60,447 bases of DNA from an uncultured Pelagibacteraceae bacterium. Lineage in GTDB: Bacteria > Pseudomonadota > Alphaproteobacteria > Pelagibacterales > Pelagibacteraceae. Within the stretch, counting starts at the first letter, position 1. Each line of letters opens with the position of its first letter. The notes below the pieces were generated by a model that was given only the letters and a program-made list of their open reading frames with translations, was not told the DNA's origin and did no database searches. The DNA is taken from positions 1 to 60,447 of the forward strand of contig CACBDD010000002.1 in assembly GCA_902537905.1 (NCBI GenBank). The letters are read 5' to 3'. A program made the position numbers and the translations under genes. This document shows positions 1-8,891 of this stretch, one piece after another.

Positions 1-510
1 GCCTTAAAAGATCAATTTGGTTTCAAAAATATTTATATGACACCAAGAATTGAGAAAATTGTTTTGAATATGGGTCTTGGTTTAGATGCCACAGACTCTA
101 AAATTCTTAAATCCTGTGAAGAGGATATGGCAAAGATAACGGGTCAAAAACCTGTAACAACAAAATTTAAAAAATCTGTAGCTAACTTTAAAACAAGAAA
201 AGGATCAAATGCAGGTTTAAAAGTAACATTAAGAAAAAACAAAATGTATGAATTTTTAGATAGATTGGTAAATATTGCTCTTCCAAGAATTAAAGACTTT
301 AGAGGATTGTCACCAAAAGGTTTTGACAAATTTGGAAATTATACTTTTGGTATAAAGGAACACATCATATTCCCTGAAGTTAGTTTTGATAGAGCTGATA
401 AAGTTAGAGGCTTGGATATAATTATTGTTATAAAAGCGATCAACAAAGAGCACAGCTTTGCATTATTAGAAAAAATGAATTTTCCATTTATTAAAAAAGG
501 AGACAATTAA
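1..510 (+). CDS. rplE: 50S ribosomal protein L5, 5'-truncated by window edge
   Basis: L5 binds 5S rRNA in the central protuberance of the large ribosomal subunit. The frame is open from base 1 (ALKDQFGFKN before the track's first Met), and the family motif PRIEKIVLNMG follows, so the ATG at 37 is internal and the true start lies left of the window. The visible 169 residues compare with a usual length near 180. The 3' end carries the normal L5 tail. It is followed after two bases by rpsN, as in the standard spc operon order. Confidence 0.97.
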   Translation, partial: ALKDQFGFKNIYMTPRIEKIVLNMGLGLDATDSKILKSCEEDMAKITGQKPVTTKFKKSVANFKTRKGSNAGLKVTLRKNKMYEFLDRLVNIALPRIKDFRGLSPKGFDKFGNYTFGIKEHIIFPEVSFDRADKVRGLDIIIVIKAINKEHSFALLEKMNFPFIKKGDN

Positions 511-512
511 AA

Positions 513-819
513 ATGGCTAAACTTAGTGCTGTAAATAAAAACAAAAAAAGAATTATACTTTCAGACAAGATGTTCAAGAAAAGACAAAACTTGAAAAAAA
601 ATAATAATGGATAAAAAACTACCATTAGAAGAAAGATTTAAGGCGCAGCAAAAATTATCAAAGTTGCCAAGAAATTCAGCTAAAACAAGAGTGATGAATA
701 GATGTGAGATAACAGGGAGACCACATGGTGTTTATAGAAAATTAAAAATATCAAGAATTGCTCTTAGACAATTAGGATTACAAGGAAAAATACCTGGCTT
801 AGTTAAGTCTAGCTGGTAG
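513..819 (+). pseudogene. rpsN: 30S ribosomal protein S14, reading frame broken by one extra A
   Basis: S14 is an assembly protein of the 30S head. Translation from the ATG at 513 gives a normal S14 N-terminus (MAKLSAVNKNKKRIILSDKM) that runs into a stop at 612-614 just after an A8 run (594-601). Removing one A joins it seamlessly to the downstream frame ([20 protein letters not shown], then the [10 protein letters not shown] motif), giving exactly 101 residues, the usual length of the long, zinc-free S14 type. The gene sits in its expected place between rplE and rpsH. Because S14 is essential, the break is more likely a sequencing or assembly error, or is tolerated by slippage or reinitiation at the ATG at 607, than a dead gene. 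Confidence 0.9.
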
Positions 820-830
820 GAAGGAAAATT

Positions 831-1226
831 ATGAGTTTAAGTGACCCAATAGGAGATATGATAGCTAGAGTTAAGAACGCTCAAGCAAGAAATCATAAAA
901 AAGTAGATCTGCCTTCATCAAACTTTAAATCAAAAATTGCAGATATACTTAAAAATGAAGGTTTTATAAAAGATTTTAAAGTTAGTTCAGAGGGTAATAA
1001 ACCAACATTGTCTTTAGAACTTAAATATCACTCTGGCAACCCAGTAATCAGTGCATTTGAAAGAGTTTCTAAACCAGGAAGAAGAATTTTTTCTAGTGCT
1101 GAAGGTTTACCTAAAATTAATAACGGCCTTGGTATTGCTATAATTTCTACACCAAAAGGTGTAATGACTGATATTGATGCAAGAAAACAACGAGTTGGTG
1201 GCGAAATTATTTGTAAGGTATTTTAA
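831..1226 (+). CDS. rpsH: 30S ribosomal protein S8
   Basis: S8 binds the central domain of 16S rRNA, and in many bacteria it represses its own operon. The 131-residue product starts MSLSDPIGDMIARVKNA and ends with the family signature around STPKGVMTDIDARKQRVGGE, so it is full length. The start is supported by an aaggaaa ribosome binding site 7 bases upstream, one of the few clear ones in this window. Its TAA overlaps the rplF ATG by one base (TAATG), which suggests translational coupling. Confidence 0.98.
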   Translation: MSLSDPIGDMIARVKNAQARNHKKVDLPSSNFKSKIADILKNEGFIKDFKVSSEGNKPTLSLELKYHSGNPVISAFERVSKPGRRIFSSAEGLPKINNGLGIAIISTPKGVMTDIDARKQRVGGEIICKVF

Positions 1227-1765
1227 TGTCTAAAATTGGAAAAATAAATATATCAATACCTGAAAAAGTGAAAGTTGCTTTAGCTGGTAATATTATAAAT
1301 ATAGAAGGGCCACTAGGAAAGAAATCAATAAATATTGATTTAGATATGTTTAATTTGGATATCAAAGAAGGAAAAGAGATTTCAATAAAACCAAAAAAAA
1401 TTGACCAAAATTCTAAACGACTTTGGGGCATGAACAGAAGTTTAATTAATAATGCTGTAATTGGTTCAAGCACTGGCTATGAAAAAGTGTTAGAACTTGT
1501 AGGCGTTGGATATAGAGCAGCATTAAAAGGTAATCAGTTAAATTTACAATTAGGTTATAGTCACGATATTGATTTTGATATCCCAGAAGGAATTAAAATA
1601 GCTGTAGAAAAACAAACTACACTTAAGATCACAGGATCTGACAAACAATTAGTTGGTGAAGTTGCTTCAAAAATTAAAACATTTAGAAAAATTGAGCCAT
1701 ATAAAGGTAAGGGTGTTAGAGAAAAAGGTCAATATGTTCTTAAAAAAGAAGGTAAGAAAAAATAA
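1226..1765 (+). CDS. rplF: 50S ribosomal protein L6
   Basis: L6 lies near the sarcin-ricin loop and the factor-binding site of the large subunit. The 179-residue protein shows the two tandem L6 folds and the C-terminal signature region [15 protein letters not shown], followed by a lysine-rich tail. Its length matches the family. It is coupled to rpsH upstream and rplR downstream by TAATG overlaps, as expected in the spc operon. Confidence 0.98.
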   Translation: MSKIGKINISIPEKVKVALAGNIINIEGPLGKKSINIDLDMFNLDIKEGKEISIKPKKIDQNSKRLWGMNRSLINNAVIGSSTGYEKVLELVGVGYRAALKGNQLNLQLGYSHDIDFDIPEGIKIAVEKQTTLKITGSDKQLVGEVASKIKTFRKIEPYKGKGVREKGQYVLKKEGKKK

Positions 1766-2121
1766 TGAAACTAAACACAAGTATTAGAAAAAGATTTAGA
1801 GTTAGCAATAAAGTAAAAAGAGTTGCTCCAAAAGACAGATTTAGATTAAGTATCTCAAGATCTGCTAAAAATATTTCAGCTCAAATCATTGATGATACAA
1901 AAAAAGTAACCTTGTTATCAGCTTCATCGATTGAGAAAGATTTAAAATCAACTGACAAAATTAACAAAATAGAGTTGTCAAAATTAGTAGCTCAAAAGCT
2001 TGCAAAAAAAGCTCAAGAAAAAAATATTACAAAAATTTATTTTGATAGAGGATCTTATAAATATCATGGTAGAATTAAAGCTTTTGCAGATACATTAAGA
2101 GAAAATGGGATGGAATTTTAA
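1765..2121 (+). CDS. rplR: 50S ribosomal protein L18
   Basis: L18 binds 5S rRNA together with L5. The 118-residue product has the expected basic N-terminus ([12 protein letters not shown]), the central [17 protein letters not shown] segment, and the C-terminal [21 protein letters not shown] motif, so it is complete. It overlaps rplF by one base and is followed two bases later by rpsE. Confidence 0.98.
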   Translation: MKLNTSIRKRFRVSNKVKRVAPKDRFRLSISRSAKNISAQIIDDTKKVTLLSASSIEKDLKSTDKINKIELSKLVAQKLAKKAQEKNITKIYFDRGSYKYHGRIKAFADTLRENGMEF

Positions 2122-2123
2122 TT

Positions 2124-2639
2124 ATGGAAAATATTAAAGACAAAAAAACAGACGATATTTTAGAAAAGTTAGTTCATATCAATAGAATTACAAAAGTTGT
2201 AAAAGGTGGAAGAAGATTTGGATTTTCAGCTCTTGTTGTTGTAGGAAATCAAGCTGGAAAAATTGGAATAGCTCACGCTAAAGCAAAACAAGTTCCAGAT
2301 GCAATCAAAAAAGCCAATGAAATGGCTAGAAGAAAATTAACGCATATACCTTTGAGAGAAGGAAGAACAATTCACCATGATGTAAAAGCTAAAGATGGTT
2401 CTGGTAGAATAGTTTTAAGAGCAGCATCAAAAGGTACAGGTATTATTGCAGGAGGTCCAGTAAGAGCAGTATGCGAAGTATTAGGTGTAAAAGATATTGT
2501 TGCTAAATCAATGGGTACATCAAATGCACATAATGTGATTAGAGCTACTATGAAAGCTTTAATGAAACAAAATTCACCAAAACAAATTTCAGCAATAAGA
2601 AATAAAAAAATATCAGAAATTATTGAAAAAAGAGGATAA
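2124..2639 (+). CDS. rpsE: 30S ribosomal protein S5
   Basis: S5 lies at the mRNA entry channel and contributes to translational fidelity. The 171-residue protein contains the double-stranded RNA-binding-like N-domain (ITKVVKGGRRFGFSALVVVG) and the C-domain (GTGIIAGGPVRAVCEVLGV, then KSMGTSNAHNVIRAT). Its length is normal. Its stop overlaps the rplO start by one base, leaving no room for rpmD (L30), which usually sits between these two genes. Confidence 0.98.
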   Translation: MENIKDKKTDDILEKLVHINRITKVVKGGRRFGFSALVVVGNQAGKIGIAHAKAKQVPDAIKKANEMARRKLTHIPLREGRTIHHDVKAKDGSGRIVLRAASKGTGIIAGGPVRAVCEVLGVKDIVAKSMGTSNAHNVIRATMKALMKQNSPKQISAIRNKKISEIIEKRG

Positions 2640-3091
2640 TGATTACATTAAATACAAGACAGAAAATTAATAAATCTAAAATTAGAGTTGGAAGAGGTAT
2701 TGGATCAGGAAAAGGTAAAACCTCTGGGAGAGGTGTTAAAGGTCAAAAATCTAGATCTGGTGTAGCAATAAAAAGCTTTGAAGGTGGTCAAATGCCTTTA
2801 TATAGAAGATTACCTAAAAGAGGCTTTAATCCAATTTCAAGAGAAAATATAGCAATTTTAAACTTAGAAAAAATTCAGTCTTATATTGATAAAAAAAATA
2901 TAAATCCAAACGAAGTTTTAAATTCTTCATCTTTAAAAAAATTAAAATTAATTAACAAAAACTCTACAAAATTAAAAATATTAGGTACTGGAGAGTTAAA
3001 AGATAAAATTAATATTGAGGCTGACTTAGCATCAAAATCAGCAATAGAAAAACTAGAAAAAATTGGTGGATCTATTCAATTAAAAAAATAA
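2639..3091 (+). CDS. rplO: 50S ribosomal protein L15
   Basis: L15 is a late-assembly protein of the large subunit. The 150-residue sequence has the glycine-rich extended N-terminus (VGRGIGSGKGKTSGRGVKGQ), the MPLYRRLPKRGF motif and the compact C-terminal domain. It starts inside the rpsE stop (TAATG) and ends 9 bases before secY, the classical order apart from the missing rpmD. Confidence 0.98.
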   Translation: MITLNTRQKINKSKIRVGRGIGSGKGKTSGRGVKGQKSRSGVAIKSFEGGQMPLYRRLPKRGFNPISRENIAILNLEKIQSYIDKKNINPNEVLNSSSLKKLKLINKNSTKLKILGTGELKDKINIEADLASKSAIEKLEKIGGSIQLKK

Positions 3092-3100
3092 TTTGTTTAA

Positions 3101-4381
3101 ATGAGCGCATCATCTTCAACAAATGATCTTAGAAATAGGATAATTTTTACAATAGCAATTCTTGCTGTATATAGATTTGGTACATTTGTTCCTTTACCAG
3201 GAATTGATCCAGAACAATTAAAAATCATGATGGATGGTAATCAAAAAGGGTTACTTGGCATGTTTAATGTTTTTGCTGGAGGTGCTGTAAGCAGAATGGC
3301 TATTTTTGCTCTTGGTATAATGCCATATATATCATCAGCTATTATAGTTCAGTTGTTAACAGGAGTATCAGATTATTTTAAGAATTTAAAAGCCCAGGGA
3401 GAAACTGGTAGAGCAAAAATTACTCAGATAACAAGATATGGAACAGTTTTACTTGCTACAGTTCAAGGCTATGGATTATCAGTTGGTTTAGAGTCTTCTG
3501 CAGATTTAGTAATTAATCCAGGAGCATTTTTTAAAATTACAACAGTGACAACTATTGTTGCTGGTACAATTTTTCTAATGTGGTTAGGAGAACAAATCAC
3601 CCAAAGAGGAATTGGAAATGGAATTTCTTTAATTATTTTTGCTGGTATTGTTGCTGAAATACCTAGAGCTTTAGTTACAACTTTTGAACTTGGTAGAACA
3701 GGCGCTGTATCAACTTTCATGATCTTAGCAATTTTTGTTCTTTTAATATTAACTATTTTATTTGTTGTTTTTATGGAGAGAGCGTTAAGAAAAATTCTTA
3801 TAAATTATCCCAAAAGACAAATGGGAAATAAAATGTATGGTGGAGAGTCTTCTCATTTGCCATTAAAAATTAATCAAGCAGGAGTAATACCGGCAATTTT
3901 TGCATCTGCTTTATTATTGTTACCAGTTACTTTTTCTAATTTTTCATTTTCAAACAATGAAACTTTTTTGAACTTAAGTTCTTATTTTACTCAAGGTCAA
4001 CCTTTGTACATGTTGTTATATGCATCTGGTATAATATTTTTTACATTTTTTTATACCTCAATTACATTTAACCCAACTGAAACAGCAGAAAACTTAAGAA
4101 AATATGGTGGCTTTGTACCTGGAATTAGACCCGGTGAAAGTACAGCTTTGTACATCGAAAATATTTCAACTAAACTTACTACAATTGGTGCTCTATATTT
4201 GACGCTTGTATGTTTAATGCCTGAATTTTTAATTGCTAATTACCCAATTCCTTTTTATTTGGGTGGTGCGTCTATTTTAATTGTTGTTGTAGTAGCCATT
4301 GATACTGTAACTCAAATACAAACAAGATTAATGAGCTCTCAATACGAACAATTAATTAAAAAAACTAAATTTGGAAAGTAA
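3101..4381 (+). CDS. secY: Preprotein translocase subunit SecY
   Basis: SecY is the channel of the Sec translocon in the cytoplasmic membrane. The 426-residue protein begins with RNRIIFTIAILAVYRFGTFV, carries the signature GIMPYISSAIIVQLLTG in the TM2 region, and shows about ten hydrophobic segments. The cytoplasmic loop motif GIRPGESTA and the C-terminal tail ending KKTKFGK are both present. It is somewhat shorter than the E. coli protein. It lies directly upstream of adk with no gap. Confidence 0.98.
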   Translation: MSASSSTNDLRNRIIFTIAILAVYRFGTFVPLPGIDPEQLKIMMDGNQKGLLGMFNVFAGGAVSRMAIFALGIMPYISSAIIVQLLTGVSDYFKNLKAQGETGRAKITQITRYGTVLLATVQGYGLSVGLESSADLVINPGAFFKITTVTTIVAGTIFLMWLGEQITQRGIGNGISLIIFAGIVAEIPRALVTTFELGRTGAVSTFMILAIFVLLILTILFVVFMERALRKILINYPKRQMGNKMYGGESSHLPLKINQAGVIPAIFASALLLLPVTFSNFSFSNNETFLNLSSYFTQGQPLYMLLYASGIIFFTFFYTSITFNPTETAENLRKYGGFVPGIRPGESTALYIENISTKLTTIGALYLTLVCLMPEFLIANYPIPFYLGGASILIVVVVAIDTVTQIQTRLMSSQYEQLIKKTKFGK

Positions 4382-4945
4382 GTGAATATAGTTTTATTTG
4401 GACCGCCTGGTGCTGGCAAAGGTACTCAAGCCAAATATTTAGTAAATAAATTAAATTCCTTTCAGATCTCAACTGGCGAACTCTTAAGAGAAGAAATATA
4501 TAAAAATTCAGATATTGGAAAGTCTATAACTAATGACATGAAAAATGGTATATTTGTAAGTGATGAAATAGTTAACAAGCTTATTGAAAATTTTGTTTCA
4601 GATCCTCAAAAAAAGAACAAATTTATATTTGATGGATACCCTAGATCTTTGAGCCAAGCAAAAAATTTAGATAATTTATTAGAAACATCAAATCAAAAGA
4701 TAGATTTAATACTATATCTTAAAGTTGATAGAGAGACGGTAGTAAAAAGGTTAGAGAAAAGAAAAATTATTGAAAATAGATCGGATGATGAAACAACTAC
4801 TATACTAAAACGTTTCGATACATACATGAACACAACAGAGCCAGTATTGAAATACTACTCTGAGAATCCTAATTTTAGGGAAATTGATGGTAGCTTGGAA
4901 ATAGACGAAATAACAAGGAAAATAGACACTTTTATAAATGTTTAA
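4382..4945 (+). CDS. adk: Adenylate kinase, short-LID type
   Basis: Adenylate kinase interconverts ATP + AMP and 2 ADP. The P-loop GPPGAGKGTQ is at residues 7-16, the AMP-binding segment is ISTGELLREE, and the FDGYPRS motif is present. At 187 residues it has the short LID (KRKIIENRSDDE), without the roughly 30-residue zinc/LID insertion of long-form enzymes. It starts with GTG immediately after the secY stop; no upstream ATG is available in frame. SecY-adk adjacency is a conserved arrangement. Confidence 0.97.
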   Translation: MNIVLFGPPGAGKGTQAKYLVNKLNSFQISTGELLREEIYKNSDIGKSITNDMKNGIFVSDEIVNKLIENFVSDPQKKNKFIFDGYPRSLSQAKNLDNLLETSNQKIDLILYLKVDRETVVKRLEKRKIIENRSDDETTTILKRFDTYMNTTEPVLKYYSENPNFREIDGSLEIDEITRKIDTFINV

Positions 4946-4949
4946 GACG

Positions 4950-4977
4950 TTGACTTTGATTAATCTTCTTATATAAA
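4950..4977 (+). promoter_or_regulatory. Predicted sigma70-type promoter for the alpha operon (rpsM-rplQ)
   Basis: TTGACT (4950-4955) and TATAAA (4972-4977) are separated by 16 bases and end 23 bases before the rpsM ATG, in the only real gap (55 bases) between adk and rpsM. The predicted transcript would have a leader of about 16 bases without a recognisable Shine-Dalgarno sequence. The same 16-base spacing appears upstream of tRNA-Ser, ctaA and rplM. Confidence 0.6.
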
Positions 4978-5000
4978 AGGCACAATTTATCACAAAAATT

Positions 5001-5384
5001 ATGGCTCGTATCGCAGGTATAAACATTCCACAAAATAAACTTGTCCACATTGGACTTACATATATTTACGGAATAGGAGATAAATTCTCACAACAAATTT
5101 GTTCTTCTCTAGAAATTCCAAGAGCTAAAAGAGTGAATGAGTTAACTGATGATGAGATTTTAAAAATCAGAGAATATATTGATCAAAATTTTAAAGTCGA
5201 AGGAGATCTTAGAAGAGATTATTCTTTGAGTATCAAAAGATTAATAGATCTTGCATGTTATAGAGGAACAAGACACAGAAAAAAACTGCCTGTAAGAGGT
5301 CAAAGAACAAGATGTAATGCAAGAACAAGAAAAGGAAAAGCAATCGCAATTGCAGGGAAAAAATTAACACCAACTAAAAAATAA
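5001..5384 (+). CDS. rpsM: 30S ribosomal protein S13
   Basis: S13 sits in the 30S head and forms bridges to the large subunit. The 127-residue protein starts [13 protein letters not shown], has the helix-two-turn-helix core ([14 protein letters not shown]), and ends with the basic [20 protein letters not shown] motif. It heads the alpha operon here; rpmJ, which precedes it in some bacteria, is not present. A promoter-like sequence lies directly upstream. Confidence 0.98.
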   Translation: MARIAGINIPQNKLVHIGLTYIYGIGDKFSQQICSSLEIPRAKRVNELTDDEILKIREYIDQNFKVEGDLRRDYSLSIKRLIDLACYRGTRHRKKLPVRGQRTRCNARTRKGKAIAIAGKKLTPTKK

Positions 5385-5386
5385 TA

Positions 5387-5836
5387 ATGGCAAAAACTGA
5401 AAAAACTGACAATAAAGATCAGAAGGTAGAAAAATCTTCTAAAAAAAGTGCAAAGAGTTCTTACTCCAAAAAGAAAAAGATTAAAAAAAATATTTTAAAT
5501 GGAATTGCTTATGTGCAGTCAACTTTTAATAATACAATAATTTCAATTGCTGATACAAATGGAAACGTAATATCCTGGGCATCTGCCGGACAGAAAGGAT
5601 TTAAAGGATCAAGAAAATCTACACCTTATGCAGCCCAAATAGCAGCGGACTCTGCAGCTTCAAAAGCATTAGAGTATGGAATGAAAACTTTATCTGTTGA
5701 GGTAAAAGGGCCTGGTTCAGGAAGAGAAACAGCATTAAGAGCTTTACAAGCTAGAGGTTTTAAAATTTTGTCAATTAAAGACACAACACCGATGCCTCAT
5801 AACGGAACTAGACCACCAAAAAAAAGGAGAGTTTAA
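5387..5836 (+). CDS. rpsK: 30S ribosomal protein S11 with long basic N-terminal extension
   Basis: S11 lies on the 30S platform and contacts mRNA at the E site. The conserved fold begins near residue 40 ([16 protein letters not shown]) and ends with [17 protein letters not shown]. The protein is 149 residues against a usual 128-131, because the N-terminus has an extra Lys/Ser-rich stretch of about 20 residues. The ATG at 5387 lies just after the rpsM stop and there is no later Met before the core, so the extension appears real. The stop overlaps the rpoA start. Confidence 0.97.
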   Translation: MAKTEKTDNKDQKVEKSSKKSAKSSYSKKKKIKKNILNGIAYVQSTFNNTIISIADTNGNVISWASAGQKGFKGSRKSTPYAAQIAADSAASKALEYGMKTLSVEVKGPGSGRETALRALQARGFKILSIKDTTPMPHNGTRPPKKRRV

Positions 5837-6864
5837 TGGAAGTAGAAAACGTTAATGTTAAAAATTGGAGATCCTTAATTAAACCATCTAAATTAGATGT
5901 GCAAATTAGTGACGACTTAACTCATGCTAAGATTATAGCTGAACCTTTAGAAAAGGGTTACGGATTAACTTTAGGAAACTCTTTAAGAAGAATTTTGCTT
6001 TCTTCAATAAGAGGAGCTGCAGTTACTTCAATTCAAATAGATGGTGTTCTACATGAATTTACATCAATTAAAGGTGTTAGAGAGGACGTAACAGATATTG
6101 TTTTGAATGTTAAATCGTTAGCCTTAAAAAGTAATTCTGAAGGTACAAAAAAATTAGTTTTAGATGCAAAAGGTCCTGGCGAAATAAAAGCTTCAGACAT
6201 TGCTCCTGTGACAGATGTAGAAATATTAAATCCGGATTTAGTAATATGCAACTTAGATGAAAAAACAACTTTTCACATGGAAATGAATGTAAATACTGGA
6301 AAAGGTTATGTTCCAGCTGAGCTAAATAAACCAGAGGAGCCACCATTAGGTTTAATTGCAATTGACTCATTGTATAGCCCTGTAAAAAAAGTTTCTTATT
6401 CAGTTAGTACCGCAAGAGAAGGTAAAGCACTTGATTATGATAAATTAACAATGGAAGTTGAGACAAATGGTTCAATTTCTGCTGAAGATGCTGTTGCGTA
6501 TTCAGCTAGAATTTTTCAAGACCAGTTGAAAATGTTTGTTAATTTTGATGAACCGGTCGAAGCTCCAGTAAAAGAAGTTTCATCTGAACCTGAATTTAAT
6601 AAGAATTTATTAAGAAAAGTTGATGAACTAGAGCTATCTGTTAGGTCAATGAATTGCTTAAAAAACGACAATATAATTTATATTGGTGATTTAGTTCAGA
6701 AATCTGAGGGTGAAATGTTAAGAACTCCAAATTTTGGTAGAAAATCTTTAAACGAAATTAAAGAAGTTCTAACTGGAATGTCTCTGTATTTAGGTATGGA
6801 AATACCTAACTGGCCACCAGATAATATTGCAGAAATGTCTAAAAAATTAGAGGAAGCAATTTAA
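5836..6864 (+). CDS. rpoA: DNA-directed RNA polymerase subunit alpha
   Basis: The alpha subunit nucleates RNA polymerase assembly and binds UP elements and activators. The 342-residue protein has the N-terminal dimerisation domain with the signature [20 protein letters not shown] and a C-terminal domain beginning around residue 260 ([19 protein letters not shown]), with the [15 protein letters not shown] helix-hairpin-helix. Both domains are complete. It overlaps rpsK and rplQ by single bases. Confidence 0.98.
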   Translation: MEVENVNVKNWRSLIKPSKLDVQISDDLTHAKIIAEPLEKGYGLTLGNSLRRILLSSIRGAAVTSIQIDGVLHEFTSIKGVREDVTDIVLNVKSLALKSNSEGTKKLVLDAKGPGEIKASDIAPVTDVEILNPDLVICNLDEKTTFHMEMNVNTGKGYVPAELNKPEEPPLGLIAIDSLYSPVKKVSYSVSTAREGKALDYDKLTMEVETNGSISAEDAVAYSARIFQDQLKMFVNFDEPVEAPVKEVSSEPEFNKNLLRKVDELELSVRSMNCLKNDNIIYIGDLVQKSEGEMLRTPNFGRKSLNEIKEVLTGMSLYLGMEIPNWPPDNIAEMSKKLEEAI

Positions 6865-7307
6865 TGAGACACGGCTTAGCCAATAAAAAATTAAATAGAA
6901 CTTCTGAGCATAGAAAAGCTCTGTTAAAGAATATGTTAAATTCTCTAATAAAATATGAACAGATTAAAACTACATTGCCAAAAGCAAAGTTTTTAAGACC
7001 TCAAGCTGACAAAATTATTACTTTAGGTAAAAAAGATACTTTACAAACAACTAAGATGCTTGTGTCTCAATTGCAGGATATCAAATCAGCTAATAAAGTA
7101 AAAAAAACTCTTTCTAAAAGATATTCAAATAGAAAAGGTGGCTACACTAGAATTATTAAAGCGGGTTTTAGATATGGTGATAATGCTCCAATGGCAATTA
7201 TAGAATTTGTAGATAGAGATGTTGAAGCCAAAAGGGTAGATAAGAAGAAAAAAGATACGTCAAAAGAAGCTCCAAAAACAGAAGAAAATAAACAAGCTAC
7301 AGCTTAA
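6864..7307 (+). CDS. rplQ: 50S ribosomal protein L17
   Basis: L17 is a large-subunit protein near the exit tunnel. The signature [20 protein letters not shown] is at the very N-terminus and the core ends around residue 125 ([10 protein letters not shown]). A charged tail ([18 protein letters not shown]) brings the protein to 147 residues, longer than E. coli L17 (127). It closes the alpha operon; rluC follows 10 bases later. Confidence 0.97.
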   Translation: MRHGLANKKLNRTSEHRKALLKNMLNSLIKYEQIKTTLPKAKFLRPQADKIITLGKKDTLQTTKMLVSQLQDIKSANKVKKTLSKRYSNRKGGYTRIIKAGFRYGDNAPMAIIEFVDRDVEAKRVDKKKKDTSKEAPKTEENKQATA

Positions 7308-7317
7308 AGCCTAAGTC

Positions 7318-8235
7318 ATGAACAAGTCATACATCGTTGATTCAACGTGTAATGATATGCGTATTGATAGATGGATAAGATTAAATATTGGAAAAATACC
7401 TCAAGGTTTAATTGAAAAATATCTTAGGACAGGAAAAATTAAAATTAACAAAAAAAAAGTTAAAAGTTCTCACAAAATAAAAAAAGAAGATCAAATAAAT
7501 ATATTTAATATTGAATTTAAAGAAAGAGTAGAACAAAAAAAAATAAAATTTTTACCAACTAAAGAAATAATAAAATCAAACGAAGATCAAATAATTGATG
7601 ATAACGATAATTTTGTTGTATTAAATAAAGAATCTGGAATATCAGTACAAGGTGGTACAAAATCTAAAAAAAACTTAGTTGATATTTTTGCAAAGAGTGA
7701 AATTTTTAAAGGAACAAAACCTTATTCTGTTCATAGATTAGACAAAGATACATCTGGTGTATTTATAATGGCGAAAAATAGAGAGAGCGCACAGTTACTA
7801 ACATCATTATTTAGATTACGAAAAGTACATAAAACTTATCTTGCCATATGCCAAGGAGAAGTAAATAAAAACACAGGTGTTTGGGATGATGACTTAATAA
7901 GATATGATGGAGGTAAAAAGTTAGTAGAAAAAGCAAAAACTATATTTAAGGTAATAGATAAAAATTCTGAAGCATCTTTTTTGGAGTTAAAACCAATAAC
8001 TGGAAGAAAACATCAGTTACGTAAACAACTTTTTGCAATTGGAAATCCTATATTTGGTGATACGAAATATAAACTATCTAAATCAGATAAAGGTATAAAT
8101 AAAAATCTTATGCTGCACTCGTATCAAATTAAATTTAAAATAAATGATATGAAGTATACTTATTCAGCCTTATTACCAGAATATTTTAAAAAGTTGTTAA
8201 AATCAAAAAGACTTAGTTTTTCAAATTTGAAATAA
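7318..8235 (+). CDS. rluC: RluA-family 23S rRNA pseudouridine synthase (RluC-like)
   Basis: The protein converts specific uridines of 23S rRNA to pseudouridine. It has an N-terminal S4 RNA-binding domain (about residues 15-75) and the catalytic motif [10 protein letters not shown] with the nucleophilic Asp, followed by [10 protein letters not shown] and the nearby GDTKY motif. The 305-residue length fits RluC/RluD enzymes. RluC (positions 955/2504/2580 in E. coli) is the likeliest subgroup given the compact S4 form, but RluD specificity cannot be excluded. The last 23 bases overlap lipB on the other strand. Confidence 0.88.
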   Translation: MNKSYIVDSTCNDMRIDRWIRLNIGKIPQGLIEKYLRTGKIKINKKKVKSSHKIKKEDQINIFNIEFKERVEQKKIKFLPTKEIIKSNEDQIIDDNDNFVVLNKESGISVQGGTKSKKNLVDIFAKSEIFKGTKPYSVHRLDKDTSGVFIMAKNRESAQLLTSLFRLRKVHKTYLAICQGEVNKNTGVWDDDLIRYDGGKKLVEKAKTIFKVIDKNSEASFLELKPITGRKHQLRKQLFAIGNPIFGDTKYKLSKSDKGINKNLMLHSYQIKFKINDMKYTYSALLPEYFKKLLKSKRLSFSNLK

Positions 8236-8830
8236 AATTTTCAATAATTTCATTATTTAAGTTGGAATAATCTTGATTTGAAATTTTTTTTAAATTTGTA
8301 ACACCTTTATCTGAAATTCCACAAGGTACTATTTTTTTATAATTTTCTAGGTTGTTATCAACATTTATTGCAAATCCATGATATGCAATCCACTTACTCA
8401 CTCTAATACCTATCGCAGCAATTTTTTGAATTTCATTTTTGTCTTTATACCATATTCCAATATTTTCTTTATCAGGAAAGGTTTCAATATTATATTTTTT
8501 TAAACTTTGAATAATTGTGTTTTCGATGGTTGTAATAAATTTTCTAATGTCTTTTTTTTCTCTTAGATCAATAACAAAATAACAAATTAATTGACCTGGA
8601 CCATGATACGTAATTTTTCCACCTCTGTTTGTTTTTAATAGATCAATTGATTTATCAATTATTTCATTTTCTTTATAGGATGTACCTGCAGTAAAAATTT
8701 CAGGATGCTCTAAAATCCAAATTAATTCTTTTTCTTTATTAGCTGTAATATTTTTTAATCTAGACTCTAATAGATCAATTGCCTCAAAATAATTTACCGG
8801 TTTTATTGACTTTTTGATCTCTATATCCAT
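8213..8830 (-). CDS. lipB: Lipoyl(octanoyl) transferase LipB
   Basis: LipB moves octanoyl from acyl carrier protein to the lipoyl domains of 2-oxoacid dehydrogenases and the glycine cleavage H protein. The 205-residue protein shows the signature [20 protein letters not shown] and the catalytic cysteine in [12 protein letters not shown], with the partner lysine in that same segment. The length is normal. It converges with rluC, overlapping its 3' end by 23 bases, and diverges from mgtE. Confidence 0.95.
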   Translation of the reverse strand: MDIEIKKSIKPVNYFEAIDLLESRLKNITANKEKELIWILEHPEIFTAGTSYKENEIIDKSIDLLKTNRGGKITYHGPGQLICYFVIDLREKKDIRKFITTIENTIIQSLKKYNIETFPDKENIGIWYKDKNEIQKIAAIGIRVSKWIAYHGFAINVDNNLENYKKIVPCGISDKGVTNLKKISNQDYSNLNNEIIENFISNLKN

Positions 8831-8891
8831 TTAAAATTTGTAATATTTTAATTATGTATTAATAGTGCACAACTAAATTATAGGTACATTT

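Noticed and set aside
1207-1473. Minus-strand ORF over rplF and similar shadow ORFs (e.g. 57454-57666, 34262-34534, 22472-22804)
   Set aside because: They lie opposite strongly conserved genes, have no recognisable family and look like chance frames in AT-rich sequence.
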